Shown here piece after piece: positions 34,365-43,686 of a stretch of 64,000 bases of DNA (position 1 is its first letter; the number at the start of each line of letters is the position of its first letter). The notes beneath the pieces were generated by a model. That model had not been told where the DNA came from, did no database searches, and was given only the letters and a program-made list of their open reading frames with translations. The DNA is from Asticcacaulis currens (GTDB lineage Bacteria; Pseudomonadota; Alphaproteobacteria; Caulobacterales; Caulobacteraceae): contig NZ_JAQQKW010000002.1 of the NCBI RefSeq assembly GCF_028550395.1, positions 186,001 to 250,000 on the forward strand. The letters are read 5' to 3'. The position numbers were made by a program, and so were the translations under genes.

Positions 34365-35678
34365 CTACTGCGCGGCGATTGAATGGCCAGCGTAATTGGC
34401 TTTGGACCTGCGATAGAGGCTGATGCGGTCTTCGATCTCGTGACGGAAATGGCGGATCAGGCCTTGTATCGGCCACGCGGCGGCATCACCAAAGGCACAG
34501 ATGGTATGTCCCTCCACCTGTGTCGTGACATCGAGCAAGGTGTCAATTTCCGAGGGATCGGCGTCCCCTTTCACCATGCGCTCCATGACACGCCACATCC
34601 ATCCGGTGCCCTCTCTGCAGGGCGTGCATTGTCCGCAGCTTTCGTGTTTGAAGAAATAGCTCAGCCGGGCAATGGCCCTAATCACATCGGTCGATTTATC
34701 CATGACGATAACCGCCGCCGTACCTAGTCCGGACTGAAGCTTGCGAAGCGAGTCGAAATCCATCAGCAGATCCTGGCACTGCTTTGCCGGTATCAAGGGC
34801 ACCGATGCGCCGCCGGGAATGATAGCCTTCAGATTGCCCCAGCCGCCTCGTATCCCGCCAGCGTGGTCGTCGATCAGTGTCCGGAACGGGATGGACATCG
34901 CCTCTTCGACCACGCAGGGGCGTTCGACATGGCCAGAGATGCAGAACAGTTTCGTGCCGGCATTGTTTGGCGCGCCGAAGGAAGAAAACCAGTCGGCGCC
35001 GCGCCGAAGGATGGTCCCGACAACCGCGATAGACTCGACATTGTTCACTGTTGTCGGACAGCCATAAAGCCCGGCACCAGCCGGAAATGGCGGCTTAAGA
35101 CGCGGCTGACCCTTCTTGCCTTCAAGGGATTCCAGCAGCGCCATTTCCTCTCCGCAGATGTAAGCCCCTGCACCGTGATGGACGTAGAGATCGAAATCCC
35201 AACCATGGACATTGTCCTTCCCGATCAGCCTTGCCTCATAGGCCTGCCTGACGGCCGCTTCCAGTCGCTCACGCTCGTGAACATACTCGCCTCGGATGTA
35301 GATGTAACAAGCGTGGGCACGTGTGGCGAATGACGCGATCAGACAGCCCTCGATCAGGAGATGCGGGTCGTGGCGCATGATTTCCCGGTCCTTGCACGTC
35401 CCCGGTTCAGATTCGTCGGCATTGACGATCAGATAATGCGGTCGCTCCTTTACCTCCTTCGGCATGAAACTCCACTTCATACCTGTAGAGAAGCCGGCGC
35501 CGCCTCGGCCGCGGAGACCAGAGGCCTTGATATTGGCGATGATCCAGTCGGGGCCACAGGACAAAATAGCCCGAGTTGAATTCCACGCCCCACGGCGAAG
35601 CCCGCCCTCCAGACCCCAGTCGTGGAGGCCGTACAGGTTCGTGAATATCCGGTCCTTGTCTTCCAGAACGCCAACCAT
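34365..35678 (-). CDS. nuoF: NADH-quinone oxidoreductase subunit F, stand-alone copy
   Basis: A 437-residue flavoprotein, full length for NuoF. It has the NADH/FMN motif [31 protein letters not shown] and the 4Fe-4S ligands in SCGQCTPC plus a distant HTICAFGD. The T-to-M change in GEE(T)ALLES is a minor difference from the usual form. In complex I it takes electrons from NADH. Here no other nuo subunit is present, so it is probably a second copy that works with other partners or is a transferred paralogue. Neighbours are an SDR and an AhpD-like protein, a redox context. Confidence 0.92.
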   Translation of the reverse strand: MVGVLEDKDRIFTNLYGLHDWGLEGGLRRGAWNSTRAILSCGPDWIIANIKASGLRGRGGAGFSTGMKWSFMPKEVKERPHYLIVNADESEPGTCKDREIMRHDPHLLIEGCLIASFATRAHACYIYIRGEYVHERERLEAAVRQAYEARLIGKDNVHGWDFDLYVHHGAGAYICGEEMALLESLEGKKGQPRLKPPFPAGAGLYGCPTTVNNVESIAVVGTILRRGADWFSSFGAPNNAGTKLFCISGHVERPCVVEEAMSIPFRTLIDDHAGGIRGGWGNLKAIIPGGASVPLIPAKQCQDLLMDFDSLRKLQSGLGTAAVIVMDKSTDVIRAIARLSYFFKHESCGQCTPCREGTGWMWRVMERMVKGDADPSEIDTLLDVTTQVEGHTICAFGDAAAWPIQGLIRHFRHEIEDRISLYRRSKANYAGHSIAAQ

Positions 35679-35736
35679 AGGAAGCCCCTCGTGTGTATAG
35701 GATGGATAGGAGCGTCAGACCGCTCCTATCCGAGAC

Positions 35737-36180
35737 TTAGACGGTCGCCTTGACCGGCAGACGGAAAGGCGATCCCAAGCGGTTAAAGGCGTTCATGGCC
35801 GCGATTGTGATGGTGAGGTCGACCAGCTCCTTGGGAGAGAAAAATGCCGACGCTGCCGCATAGGCTTCGTCCGACGCGTGGGTCTCGCTTACCAGCGTGA
35901 CTTCCTCGGCCCACGCCAGCGCCGCGCGCTCCTGCTCGGAAAAGAGATGCGGCACCTCATCCCAGACCGGTACGAGCAAAACCTTGTCGACCGACATGGT
36001 CTTGCGCAGGTCACGGCTATGCATGTCGATGCAATGGGCGCAGCCGTTGATCTGGGAGACACGGAGAAAAATCAGGTGAATGAGTTCTTCGGGCAGGCCC
36101 GTGCCCTTCGTCACATATTGGTGGACGGCGAAGAGTGCCTTGGCGCCTTCCGGGGCAACCTCAGACCAGTTCATGCGTGT
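35737..36180 (-). CDS. AhpD-like / carboxymuconolactone decarboxylase family protein
   Basis: A 147-residue protein with the peroxidase-type motif NGCAHCIDMHSRDL, the CxxC-His arrangement of AhpD-like enzymes, and the helical VDLTITIAAMNAFNRLG. Such proteins reduce peroxides or act on small electrophiles. I choose the ATG at 36180, preceded by AAGGAAT; an in-frame upstream start at 36225 has poorer context. It lies upstream of nuoF and downstream of an Rrf2 regulator on the same strand, suggesting a redox-stress unit under that regulator. Confidence 0.88.
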   Translation of the reverse strand, partial: TRMNWSEVAPEGAKALFAVHQYVTKGTGLPEELIHLIFLRVSQINGCAHCIDMHSRDLRKTMSVDKVLLVPVWDEVPHLFSEQERAALAWAEEVTLVSETHASDEAYAAASAFFSPKELVDLTITIAAMNAFNRLGSPFRLPVKATV

Positions 36181-36273
36181 CATAATCTTAATTCCTTTGG
36201 CGAGCGGATACAGGGCTCCCATCACCGGATGCTCGTACCGGCGTGGAGACGGTTTTCAATGTCAGCAGTCAGC

Positions 36274-36885
36274 TCAGCGCGGCGAGCGTCGGCCTTCTTT
36301 CACGGCTGATATGCGCGCAGTTTCCCGCGCCTTGCCTCGATCACGGAACCAATCCACGACCTGGGCTTCAAATTCGGGCGGCCGGCCGCCCCTCGCCAGA
36401 TCGGCCAAACTTGTCTTGGCCAGCTCTGCACGCATCCTTTTTTCAGCGCGAAGCATCACAGCATGGATGCGACAGACGCCGTCGACAGACCATGCTGGAG
36501 GATGGCCACCGAACAGGATGCAGCCCCGCCGGACCTCCTTGCAATCGAACAATCGGCGGTCGCCTTCGATCGCATCGACCACATCCCCGACGGATATATC
36601 GGAGGCCAGCCTAGCCAATTCATAGCCACCGGTAATGCCGCCGCTGGAGCTGACGATACCGGCCTTCTCCAACTTCTGCATCACTTTCGCCAGCATGGCG
36701 GCAGGCAGACCCTGCATATCCGCCAGGTCGCGACTACTGGCACGCTTGGGATGTTCAGACAGCAGCCACAGAACCGCGTGCAAGCCATATTCAACGGACG
36801 CCCCATAAAAGGCTGACGGCCCTTTTGGGCGACCGGCTGAGGCCCGAGATTGCGCACTGTCGACAGAAGGTGGTTTGCTTGTCAT
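36274..36885 (-). CDS. Rrf2-family transcriptional regulator
   Basis: A 203-residue regulator. The winged HTH spans about 30-90 (YGLHAVLWLLSEHPKR, SSRDLADMQGLPAAMLAKVM), followed by the Rrf2 signature GITGGYELAR. Three Cys (DCKEVRRGC and a later GVCRIH) lie where Fe-S-binding members carry cluster ligands, so redox or Fe-S sensing is plausible. The C-terminus is an extra basic helix of about 50 residues. It is divergent from the MocR gene, sharing a roughly 55-bp gap, and co-directional with the AhpD-nuoF-SDR genes it may control. Confidence 0.85.
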   Translation of the reverse strand: MTSKPPSVDSAQSRASAGRPKGPSAFYGASVEYGLHAVLWLLSEHPKRASSRDLADMQGLPAAMLAKVMQKLEKAGIVSSSGGITGGYELARLASDISVGDVVDAIEGDRRLFDCKEVRRGCILFGGHPPAWSVDGVCRIHAVMLRAEKRMRAELAKTSLADLARGGRPPEFEAQVVDWFRDRGKARETARISAVKEGRRSPR

Positions 36886-36939
36886 AATACGGATATTATC
36901 ACTCCACATTATTGTGCAACAGGCCCAGGAAATGAAGAA

Positions 36940-38376
36940 GTGACTGGCCCAAACCCAAACGCTGAATGCGCGATCAACTTGGATCGGGCGGCCCCAACGC
37001 CTATCGGCGAACAGATATTTGCGAGCCTGAAGGGCGCCATTCTGAGCGGTGTTCTGGCCTCTGGGGATCGACTGCCATCAGGTCGCGATTTGGCCGTCCA
37101 GCTTGGGGTGGCCAGAGGCACAGTGCGCGCAGCGTATGACCGGCTCGTCGACGAAAGCCTCATATTCGGGGCCGGCTCGGCGGGAATGCGGGTTTGTTCG
37201 GAAATTCCAACGTCATCAATAATCCCAACTCCGGCCATGCCTCCCCCAAATCGGCCTCTACTCCCTTTCGGCCGCCCACAATCCGGCGGCGTTTTGCCCT
37301 TTCAAATGGGGGTGCCCTCCCAAACCGATTTTCCGGCGAAAACCTGGCATCGATTGATGGCGAACGCGGCGCGAGCCGATCGATCGTTTTCTCAGGTTTA
37401 CGGCGATCCGCAGGGTGAACAGGAGTTACGCGTTCAAATCGCCGCCCACCTGGCGGTCAGCCGACAGTTGCGCTGCCACCCGGATCAAGTCGTCGTAACG
37501 AGCGGCTACCGGCAAGGCCTCGCCTTGGCGTTGACTGCATTGCAGGTTACAGGTGCTGAAGCGTGGATAGAGGACCCCGGCTATCCGTTGGGACGCAGAG
37601 CGATGGAATTGGCGGGACTTTGCGTTGTACCAATTCCGGTGGACTCCGAAGGCATTTGCGTTGCTGAGGGCATTAGGAAAGCGCCTGACGCAAAGATAGC
37701 GCTCGTAACCCCCGGACAGCAGGCGCCACTCGGGGTATGCCTTTCGCCTGCTCGCAGATTGGCTCTTACTGACTGGGCGGCCGGACGTGATGCCTGGGTC
37801 ATCGAGGATGATTATCTTAGCGAATTGCAACTCGATGGCCGCGCCGCCCCCGCATTGGCCTCTGGTCCAGACGCCGACAGAGTGATCCACATTGGCTCCT
37901 TCAGCAAAACCATGAGCCCAGTCATAGGCGTCGGCTTCGTCGTCTGCCCACCCTTACTTGCCACCCGCTTTATTGAGGTAGCCTCGACACTGAGCCCCGC
38001 CCCCAGTCAGACAATACAAAGGGCGTTGGCAGAGTTTATGAGTGGTGGCCACTATTTGCGCCATCTGCGTAAGATGAAGGCGCTGTATACTTTCCAGCGT
38101 TCAATCGCCATAGAAGGTCTCACCGAACTACCCGCGACGATCGAAACGTCAGGTCTGGCCCTGAAAATCCCTCTGCTCGATCATGCCGATGACAAGAGGC
38201 TGGCCTTACGTGCGCGCGAGCTAGGTATCGCCCCAGTGCCGCTTTCAGCTTGGTATGCATCGCCAAGCAACGCGACGCCCGGCCTTCTTGCAAGTATTAC
38301 CAACATACGCGCTGATAACTGCGAGACGGCTTGCCGGGAATTGAATGAGTTACTGAATGCCCTCCTGAAACAGTGA
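36940..38376 (+). CDS. MocR-type (GntR-aminotransferase) transcriptional regulator
   Basis: A 478-residue regulator that joins a GntR winged helix (about 15-85, PIGEQIFASLKGAILSGVL, SGRDLAVQLGVARGTVRAAY) to a type I aminotransferase-like PLP domain (about 120-470). The PLP-lysine region is HIGSFSKTMSP. PdxR, GabR and similar proteins sense PLP and amino compounds. I choose the GTG at 36940 because AGGA lies 9 nt upstream and the longer reading from 36850 would overlap the divergent Rrf2 start. Its target is unknown; it may regulate the divergent stress genes. Confidence 0.88.
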   Translation: MTGPNPNAECAINLDRAAPTPIGEQIFASLKGAILSGVLASGDRLPSGRDLAVQLGVARGTVRAAYDRLVDESLIFGAGSAGMRVCSEIPTSSIIPTPAMPPPNRPLLPFGRPQSGGVLPFQMGVPSQTDFPAKTWHRLMANAARADRSFSQVYGDPQGEQELRVQIAAHLAVSRQLRCHPDQVVVTSGYRQGLALALTALQVTGAEAWIEDPGYPLGRRAMELAGLCVVPIPVDSEGICVAEGIRKAPDAKIALVTPGQQAPLGVCLSPARRLALTDWAAGRDAWVIEDDYLSELQLDGRAAPALASGPDADRVIHIGSFSKTMSPVIGVGFVVCPPLLATRFIEVASTLSPAPSQTIQRALAEFMSGGHYLRHLRKMKALYTFQRSIAIEGLTELPATIETSGLALKIPLLDHADDKRLALRARELGIAPVPLSAWYASPSNATPGLLASITNIRADNCETACRELNELLNALLKQ

Positions 38377-38569
38377 GGCAACCCGTTCGCATCCGGCGTC
38401 CCCCTTGCAGTGTGTCTAGTGAAGGACGCCAGATTGGGAGGCTGAGATCGCGGTAAACCGATTCCGGGATGACCGGCCCCGCACGCGCCGCTTAAGCGCC
38501 TGTTCCGAATGACCGGCCCCTGCCCCGCCCGCTTGTCAAGACCCCCAACGAGACCCCCATCGGCTAAGG

Positions 38570-38812
38570 TTAGGAAACGTGGCCTCGGGCGATCGCTATC
38601 CGCCTCTCGATCCAGGCGGTCACCTCTCCTTCGACCCAGCCGACATTGCGTCCACCGAGGCCGACAGGCTTGGGGAACTGCCCCTCTCGTATGCGCTCAT
38701 ACACTGTAGAGCGGCTAAGACCCGTAAGCGCCTTCACCTCAGGCAATCGGACGATCCTCTTGGCAGGCAGCGTTGGCGACACGGCGTTTTCATCTTTTGC
38801 GGTAACGGCCAT
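38570..38812 (-). CDS. AlpA-family DNA-binding regulator
   Basis: An 80-residue HTH protein: RIVRLPEVKALTGLSRSTVY, ERIREGQFPKPVGLGGRNVG and WVEGEVTAWIERR match AlpA, a phage- and element-borne activator or excisionase-like factor. I choose the ATG at 38812, preceded by GGAGG with 5-nt spacing; longer in-frame starts lack such a site. It lies at the left edge of the conjugative element, where such factors often control excision. Confidence 0.85.
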   Translation of the reverse strand: MAVTAKDENAVSPTLPAKRIVRLPEVKALTGLSRSTVYERIREGQFPKPVGLGGRNVGWVEGEVTAWIERRIAIARGHVS

Positions 38813-39175
38813 TCCAGCCTCCATTTCTCGAAGAGCCATCACCGAACCATGCCTTGAAATCAGCCGCATGTGCAGTGAGCATTGCGGACTTTGCGGCGAT
38901 ATTCGGCAGCGGGCGACAGAGGAAATTTCGAATCCCTCTCTGTCCGCCATTTCCTTCGGCGTAAACAACTGAAAATTAAGCGGTTTTTATGAGCCCGTCG
39001 AAGGGCGAGCCTAAAAACGAGCCTAAAAACGTTCACGTACGTTTTGGCATAATTTCGTTTGTGGACGGACGATCAGGTGCCGGAGATCTACCCTTGGAGC
39101 GGTAGTTGATTGGCAGAAAAATGGCCCCCGAGTCGCTTCGGAGGCCACCAACGCTGATCGGGATGCAGTCGACGA
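38813..39175. other. Intergenic stretch at the element edge, short repeats
   Basis: This 363-bp stretch holds no gene. GAGCCTAAAAACG occurs twice in tandem near 39008-39031, and a short palindrome, ACGTACGT, follows near 39035. Together with AlpA on one side and an Xis-like gene on the other it could include an attachment or control site of the element. An integrase was not found. Confidence 0.4.
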
Positions 39176-39418
39176 CTAAAGGCTCAGGCCCTGCCCTGGG
39201 GGGCTGGAATTCAGGTAGTCCATCAGATCGTTCTTCAGGATAACTCGCCGCCCACCCAATTTGCGTGATTTGAGTTCGCCAGACATCATTCGGTCGTAGA
39301 GGAATGTTCGGCCGAGGCCCGTCGCCAGGATTGCTTCTGGAATGCTGTATGCAAGTTTTTCTGGTGTTACCACACTCGTGTTGCCGCCCAGAGTTTCATT
39401 AGGGTTGGTGCGCATCAC
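39176..39418 (-). CDS. Excisionase-type helix-turn-helix protein
   Basis: An 80-residue DNA-binding protein of the MerR-like excisionase family: SIPEAILATGLGRTFLYDRM, SGELKSRKLGGRRVI and LKNDLMDYLNS. The start is GTG at 39418 (spacing 6 from GGAGG) or ATG at 39415; both overlap the DUF2274 stop. Its position as the last gene of the trb operon is common in elements of this class. Confidence 0.8.
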   Translation of the reverse strand: MMRTNPNETLGGNTSVVTPEKLAYSIPEAILATGLGRTFLYDRMMSGELKSRKLGGRRVILKNDLMDYLNSSPPGQGLSL

Positions 39419-39627
39419 TTCTTACCTCCTCGCTTAAAGCCTTTGTCACTCTGGAGGAACGCCTCCAGCATGTAGGGAATGAGATCGACGACCGGCTCGG
39501 TGGCCCCGTAAGCGGCTGCGTACAGGCCCGCATAGTCTTTGAGGCTCTGATGTAACTCCGCGCCTAAGGTGATCGTCAGTTTGACCGGTGTTCGATCCGG
39601 GAGTTTGGCGAGTTTCAGGTCAACCAT
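39415..39627 (-). CDS. DUF2274 protein, Trb-operon accessory
   Basis: A 70-residue protein starting MVDLKLAKLPDRTPVKLTI and continuing with a ribbon-helix-helix-like segment (LHQSLKDYAGLYAAAYG). DUF2274 genes are typically found right after trbI; here the start overlaps the trbI stop by 8 bp. The role is unknown, perhaps a small regulator of transfer genes. Confidence 0.8.
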   Translation of the reverse strand: MVDLKLAKLPDRTPVKLTITLGAELHQSLKDYAGLYAAAYGATEPVVDLIPYMLEAFLQSDKGFKRGGKK

Positions 39628-40810
39628 GTCCGGCACCCCCGGCATACGGCTTCAGAATGAGATCCTTGTGCACGATGACCCGCACCGGCCATCCCGGACG
39701 AACGGTGATAGAGGGCCGGATATTCAGGGCCTTATCGACGATCCGCTGTCCGGCCTGATTGGCGGTGTCACGGGTTGCGTCCCGAAAGGCACGCACAAGG
39801 TCACTGTCATCATCGGACTGGCCACTATGCGAAGCCAAACCCAGCAAGGTCGATAGCCCCACCCCCTTGAGCAGGCTCCAGGTATGGTAATCCACCTTGT
39901 CGGACAGACCCGCATAGCCCTCCGTGTCAGTCGCTGGCAGATTGTCGATTTCGAGGGAGGAGCCGTCGGGGAGGATCAGGCGTTTCCACACGACCAGCGC
40001 GCGGGATTGGCCGAAGGCGACCTGATCATCATATTGCCCCAGAAGTCGCGTGCCTGCCGGGATCAACAGGTGTTGGGCGGAAACGGAGTCAAAGACAGGC
40101 TGCGACACCTGGGCGATGACGAACCCGGGAAGGTCGGATTTCAGGCCGGTGACCAGGCTGGCGGAAATGACTGTACCTGCCATGACCTGATAGGGTGACA
40201 CTGGTGTCTGCATCTGGTGGCCGTTGTAGATGCCGCCATAGCCTTTGCGGTCGACAAAATCGGGCTTGGCGAGAGACACACCTTCGGTCGGGCCGACCGG
40301 CACCGGCGACATCACGACATCCAGCGGTCGGATGTCAGACGGTGGGGCCTTTTCCGCGACCGTTGAGAGGCGAGGCGCTATCTGGAAGAACACCTCACTG
40401 ACGGTCGCGGGCGCGGACACGCCACCGCCTCCGGCATTGCCAGACCGCCACTCCTGCGCGGGCACTTGCGTTTCCCGGAGAGATGGATCTCCCGGATAGG
40501 CTGGCAAAGGCGGACCCAGATGAGGCACGCCCTCCGGAATCTGATCATAGGTTTGCGGCAATTGGCTCAGTTTGTCGGGCTGGGCCTTCTGCGTGTCCGC
40601 GACCCTGTCGGGATTGAAGGTTTCCGGCTGAGCGAGCACCCGGGGCGCCGATGCTCCAAGCGCCAGCCATGTTACCCCGAACAAGGACACGCAGGCCACG
40701 GCGGCAGATGCCACCAACACATGACGTTTGAAGCGAATGATACGGCGCGGTTGGGCGCGCAGAACCAGAGTTTCGGGATCGACCTTAGGACGGGGGGCGG
40801 TGTCAGTCAT
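39620..40810 (-). CDS. trbI: Conjugal transfer protein TrbI (VirB10-like)
   Basis: A 396-residue component of the type IV secretion core that spans the inner membrane and reaches the outer membrane. A cytosolic N-terminus, one helix (about 30-50, VLVASAAVACVSLFGVTWLA), a Pro-rich periplasmic linker and the VirB10 domain are visible. The domain has VMAGTVISASLVTGLKSDL, IPAGTRLLGQY and PDGSSLEIDNLPATD. I choose the ATG at 40810, which overlaps trbG; a longer frame from 40942 lies inside trbG. Confidence 0.93.
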   Translation of the reverse strand: MTDTAPRPKVDPETLVLRAQPRRIIRFKRHVLVASAAVACVSLFGVTWLALGASAPRVLAQPETFNPDRVADTQKAQPDKLSQLPQTYDQIPEGVPHLGPPLPAYPGDPSLRETQVPAQEWRSGNAGGGGVSAPATVSEVFFQIAPRLSTVAEKAPPSDIRPLDVVMSPVPVGPTEGVSLAKPDFVDRKGYGGIYNGHQMQTPVSPYQVMAGTVISASLVTGLKSDLPGFVIAQVSQPVFDSVSAQHLLIPAGTRLLGQYDDQVAFGQSRALVVWKRLILPDGSSLEIDNLPATDTEGYAGLSDKVDYHTWSLLKGVGLSTLLGLASHSGQSDDDSDLVRAFRDATRDTANQAGQRIVDKALNIRPSITVRPGWPVRVIVHKDLILKPYAGGAGHG

Positions 40811-41675
40811 GACGGGCCCCCAGTGCGTTAGCCGTCCCCTCACCCGCTCGGGTGATGCGCACGACCGCTTGCCGCTTTGCGCCCAGACGCAATTCCGCCT
40901 CGCTGAACAGGACGTCTGTGACATAGAACCGGCCCTGAACACGGTAGTTCAGGAGGTCAGGCTTGCCGTCTGCCCTCACTACAAACAGGGGTGGCGCTTC
41001 CGACAGGGCCAGATCGGCAGGGAACTCGATATAGACCCTTTGGCCGTCGTCGAACGCGCGAACGGGCCGCCACGCCGGTTTTGCCCCCGTTATGCGGTAG
41101 GCAAAGCGCAGGCTCTCCAGCGGCAAGCCCATGATAACAGGTACGGGCGGGGACGTTACCGCAACGGGTGCCTCCAGCTTTTTCGTCAAGAGTTGATCCT
41201 GGGGGTAACGCCAGGTGACCGCCGCCATGGCCGTAAACCGGGAGCTCTCCAGTTGAAGGTGATAGGTCCGCCGATCCGTGGTGATGATCAGGTTGGTTTT
41301 AAGCCCCGCGCTATAGGGCTTGACGAGGATATGCGTCTGCTTGCCCTCCCCGCTTCCACTGGTGGTATCGCCAATCACCCAGCGGCCCGTGTCGCCGGCT
41401 GAGACCGAGATCAGGCTCTCGCCGGGCTGAAGGACGATGTCGCTGACCTTATCGGGGGCAGTGAACAGCCGATAAAGAGTGCCGTCGCTGAACGTGTAGA
41501 CCTGAACGGCATTGAGATAGCTGCCCGCTTCTGGCCCTTGGGTCGCCGCCGCATTGGCGGCCTGAATGGCGCGGGCAGTGGGCGAGACCTTTCGAGCGGG
41601 ACTGGCGTCAGACACCGCAGGCACGATCAGCGCAAGACAGGACCCGGCAAGACAGGTCGCAATGATAGCCTTCAT
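40803..41675 (-). CDS. trbG: Conjugal transfer protein TrbG (VirB9-like)
   Basis: A 290-residue periplasmic protein of the secretion core complex. The signal peptide is at 1-25, then an N-terminal domain with AVQVYTFSDGTLYRLFTAPD, and the C-terminal VirB9 domain (WRPVRAFDDGQRVYIEFPAD, FYVTDVLFSEAELRLG). AGGAG precedes the ATG. The start overlaps the trbF stop (ATGA) and the end overlaps trbI, so the three genes are coupled. Confidence 0.93.
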   Translation of the reverse strand: MKAIIATCLAGSCLALIVPAVSDASPARKVSPTARAIQAANAAATQGPEAGSYLNAVQVYTFSDGTLYRLFTAPDKVSDIVLQPGESLISVSAGDTGRWVIGDTTSGSGEGKQTHILVKPYSAGLKTNLIITTDRRTYHLQLESSRFTAMAAVTWRYPQDQLLTKKLEAPVAVTSPPVPVIMGLPLESLRFAYRITGAKPAWRPVRAFDDGQRVYIEFPADLALSEAPPLFVVRADGKPDLLNYRVQGRFYVTDVLFSEAELRLGAKRQAVVRITRAGEGTANALGARHD

Positions 41676-42418
41676 GGCTGCACTCCTTCTGGGGATGAGG
41701 GGTTCAGGGCAACGACGGGCGGCCTCGTTTCCGGCCCGCTGTAATCCTGTGACCAGGAGAGGTCGGTGATGTAGAGGCCAAGCGGGTTCTTGCGCAGAAC
41801 GTCTTCGCGCCTGGGGAGGGTCTGCTGAACGTTGAGAATTCCCGTCCAGTAGGTTGTTTTGTCCGGCAATCCCCGCACATAGGCCTGTTCCTTCCATTTG
41901 ATCTGGAAGCTCTTTGGCGACGCTCGCACCACACTGAGGATCGACACCGTCACGCTGCGCTCACCGATCCCCGCGAACGGATCATTGGCCTGAGCTTGGG
42001 CGTTGAGGGCCTGTGCCGCGCGGTCCGTGGCAAAGGCGTAGGCCTCAAGCCAGTTCTGACGCACCAGCACCGGATCGATCGGCAAGGACCGGACATTGGT
42101 AATGAATCGCGCCAGGAACCACGCGATTTGCGCGTCGCTCGGCTGATAGGTCTCAACGGCAGGCGCTACCGCCCTCACGCCACCCTGACTGTCGACCTCT
42201 ACGACATAGGGCGTGACGCGGCTCTGCGAAGCGAGCCAGATCATGCCGCCTGACAAACATAGGGACACAATGGACGCACCCAGCGCCATCAGTCGCCAGT
42301 TCGCGGCCTGAGCCTGACTTGTGCCCATGCGTTCATCCCAGATTTGCGCCGCCTTTTGGTAGGGGGGTTCGGGTTCGGGGCTATCCCCATAGCGCTGGAC
42401 GGGGCGTTTGAACCGCAT
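41672..42418 (-). CDS. trbF: Conjugal transfer protein TrbF (VirB8-like)
   Basis: A 248-residue inner-membrane protein with an N-terminal cytosolic tail, one helix (about 40-62, WRLMALGASIVSLCLSGGMIWL) and an NTF2-like periplasmic domain (WFLARFITNVRSLPIDP, VRASPKSFQIKWKEQAYVRG). This is the VirB8 layout, an assembly factor of the transfer channel. It lies 3 bp after trbL. Confidence 0.93.
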   Translation of the reverse strand: MRFKRPVQRYGDSPEPEPPYQKAAQIWDERMGTSQAQAANWRLMALGASIVSLCLSGGMIWLASQSRVTPYVVEVDSQGGVRAVAPAVETYQPSDAQIAWFLARFITNVRSLPIDPVLVRQNWLEAYAFATDRAAQALNAQAQANDPFAGIGERSVTVSILSVVRASPKSFQIKWKEQAYVRGLPDKTTYWTGILNVQQTLPRREDVLRKNPLGLYITDLSWSQDYSGPETRPPVVALNPSSPEGVQP

Positions 42419-42421
42419 GGT

Positions 42422-43651
42422 TTACTCCTTCTGGCTGAGGTCGGGATTGGCGGAGGCGACCGGTTGATCGCCAGCGGATATGGCCGTCTGGGCCGCATGC
42501 AGATGACCGCGCAGCCTCTGTTCCCGCTGCATCTTCTTCGCCCACTCGGGCTGGGCTGGCTCTGACGCCCTGGCGGAACTCGCCGCTGCAGCCGGTCCAC
42601 CGCTGCCACCTGATGAGGATGGCGCAGATGAGGAAGTTGTTGGTGGCGGTGGGACGGGCGCTGGCCCTGCCCCGCCAGAGCCTGACGCGCCACCTGAGGA
42701 TTCCCCTATCTGAGAGGCCGCCTGCATGGCAGAGGTGCCACCGGCGGCACCGCCCGCCAGTCGTGCGGCGGCCATGGCACCGCCGCCGGCCAGCATTCCG
42801 GCCGCCGCAGCGGCGCCTACAGTTCCAAGGGCGGCGCCCGCGCCCAATTGCGGCGCGCCAGACACCAGACCCGAGGCGATACTGGGGCCAAAGATACCGA
42901 GCCCCAAAAGCGTCAGCGCGGCGAGGACGAGCGTCATGGTCTGATTGATGTCGGGTTCCGCTCCATCCAAGGCCCCGACAAAGCGGGAGAAAAACCCCGT
43001 TCCGATGCCGACAATAACGGCTAGCACCATGATTTTTATGCCAGACGTGATGACGTTGCCCAGCACGCGCTCAGCGAGGAAGGCCGTCTTGTTCCAGAAG
43101 GCGAAGGGTACGAGGACAAACCCTGCCAGACAGGTCAGCTTGAATTCCAACACCGTGATGAAAAGCTGGATGGCCAGAACGAAAAAGGCCAACAGCACGA
43201 TCAGCCAAGCGATGAGCAGCACCACGATGGTCAGGAGATTGGCGAGGACCGTGTCGAGCCCCATGAGAGCGGCCACCTGTTCCAGCAGCGGATGGGCCGC
43301 CTCAAACCCGATACCGGCCAGCCTTCCGGGCTTCAGGAGATCGCCAGACGCCACCGTGCCCCCGCTGGCGTTCAGGCCCAATTGGGTGAAGGACTGATGG
43401 ATCAGATTGGCCAGCGACTGGAAGTTATTCAGGATGTAGGCGAAGGCCCCGACATAGAGAACCTTCTTGATGAGCTTGCCAAACAGCTGGCTTTCTTCGT
43501 CCAAGACCCAAAAGAGGGCAGCGAGCGTCACGTCGATGGCGATCAGAAGGCTCGTCAGGCTCACGAGGTCACCACGGAGCAGACCGAACCCGGAGTCGAT
43601 ATAGGCGATGAAGGTCGCCAGAAATGAATCGATGATATTGAGATCGGTCAT
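42422..43651 (-). CDS. trbL: Conjugal transfer protein TrbL (VirB6-like)
   Basis: A 409-residue polytopic inner-membrane protein with about six helices between 30 and 290 and a long Gly/Ala/Ser/Pro-rich C-terminal tail (about 300-409) ending in a charged segment. VirB6 homologues form part of the DNA and protein path across the inner membrane. The start is ATG at 43651; the end lies 3 bp before trbF. Confidence 0.93.
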   Translation of the reverse strand: MTDLNIIDSFLATFIAYIDSGFGLLRGDLVSLTSLLIAIDVTLAALFWVLDEESQLFGKLIKKVLYVGAFAYILNNFQSLANLIHQSFTQLGLNASGGTVASGDLLKPGRLAGIGFEAAHPLLEQVAALMGLDTVLANLLTIVVLLIAWLIVLLAFFVLAIQLFITVLEFKLTCLAGFVLVPFAFWNKTAFLAERVLGNVITSGIKIMVLAVIVGIGTGFFSRFVGALDGAEPDINQTMTLVLAALTLLGLGIFGPSIASGLVSGAPQLGAGAALGTVGAAAAAGMLAGGGAMAAARLAGGAAGGTSAMQAASQIGESSGGASGSGGAGPAPVPPPPTTSSSAPSSSGGSGGPAAAASSARASEPAQPEWAKKMQREQRLRGHLHAAQTAISAGDQPVASANPDLSQKE

Positions 43652-43686
43652 GAGGAATACCCCGCCACACGATTGGTTTTTCTGAA

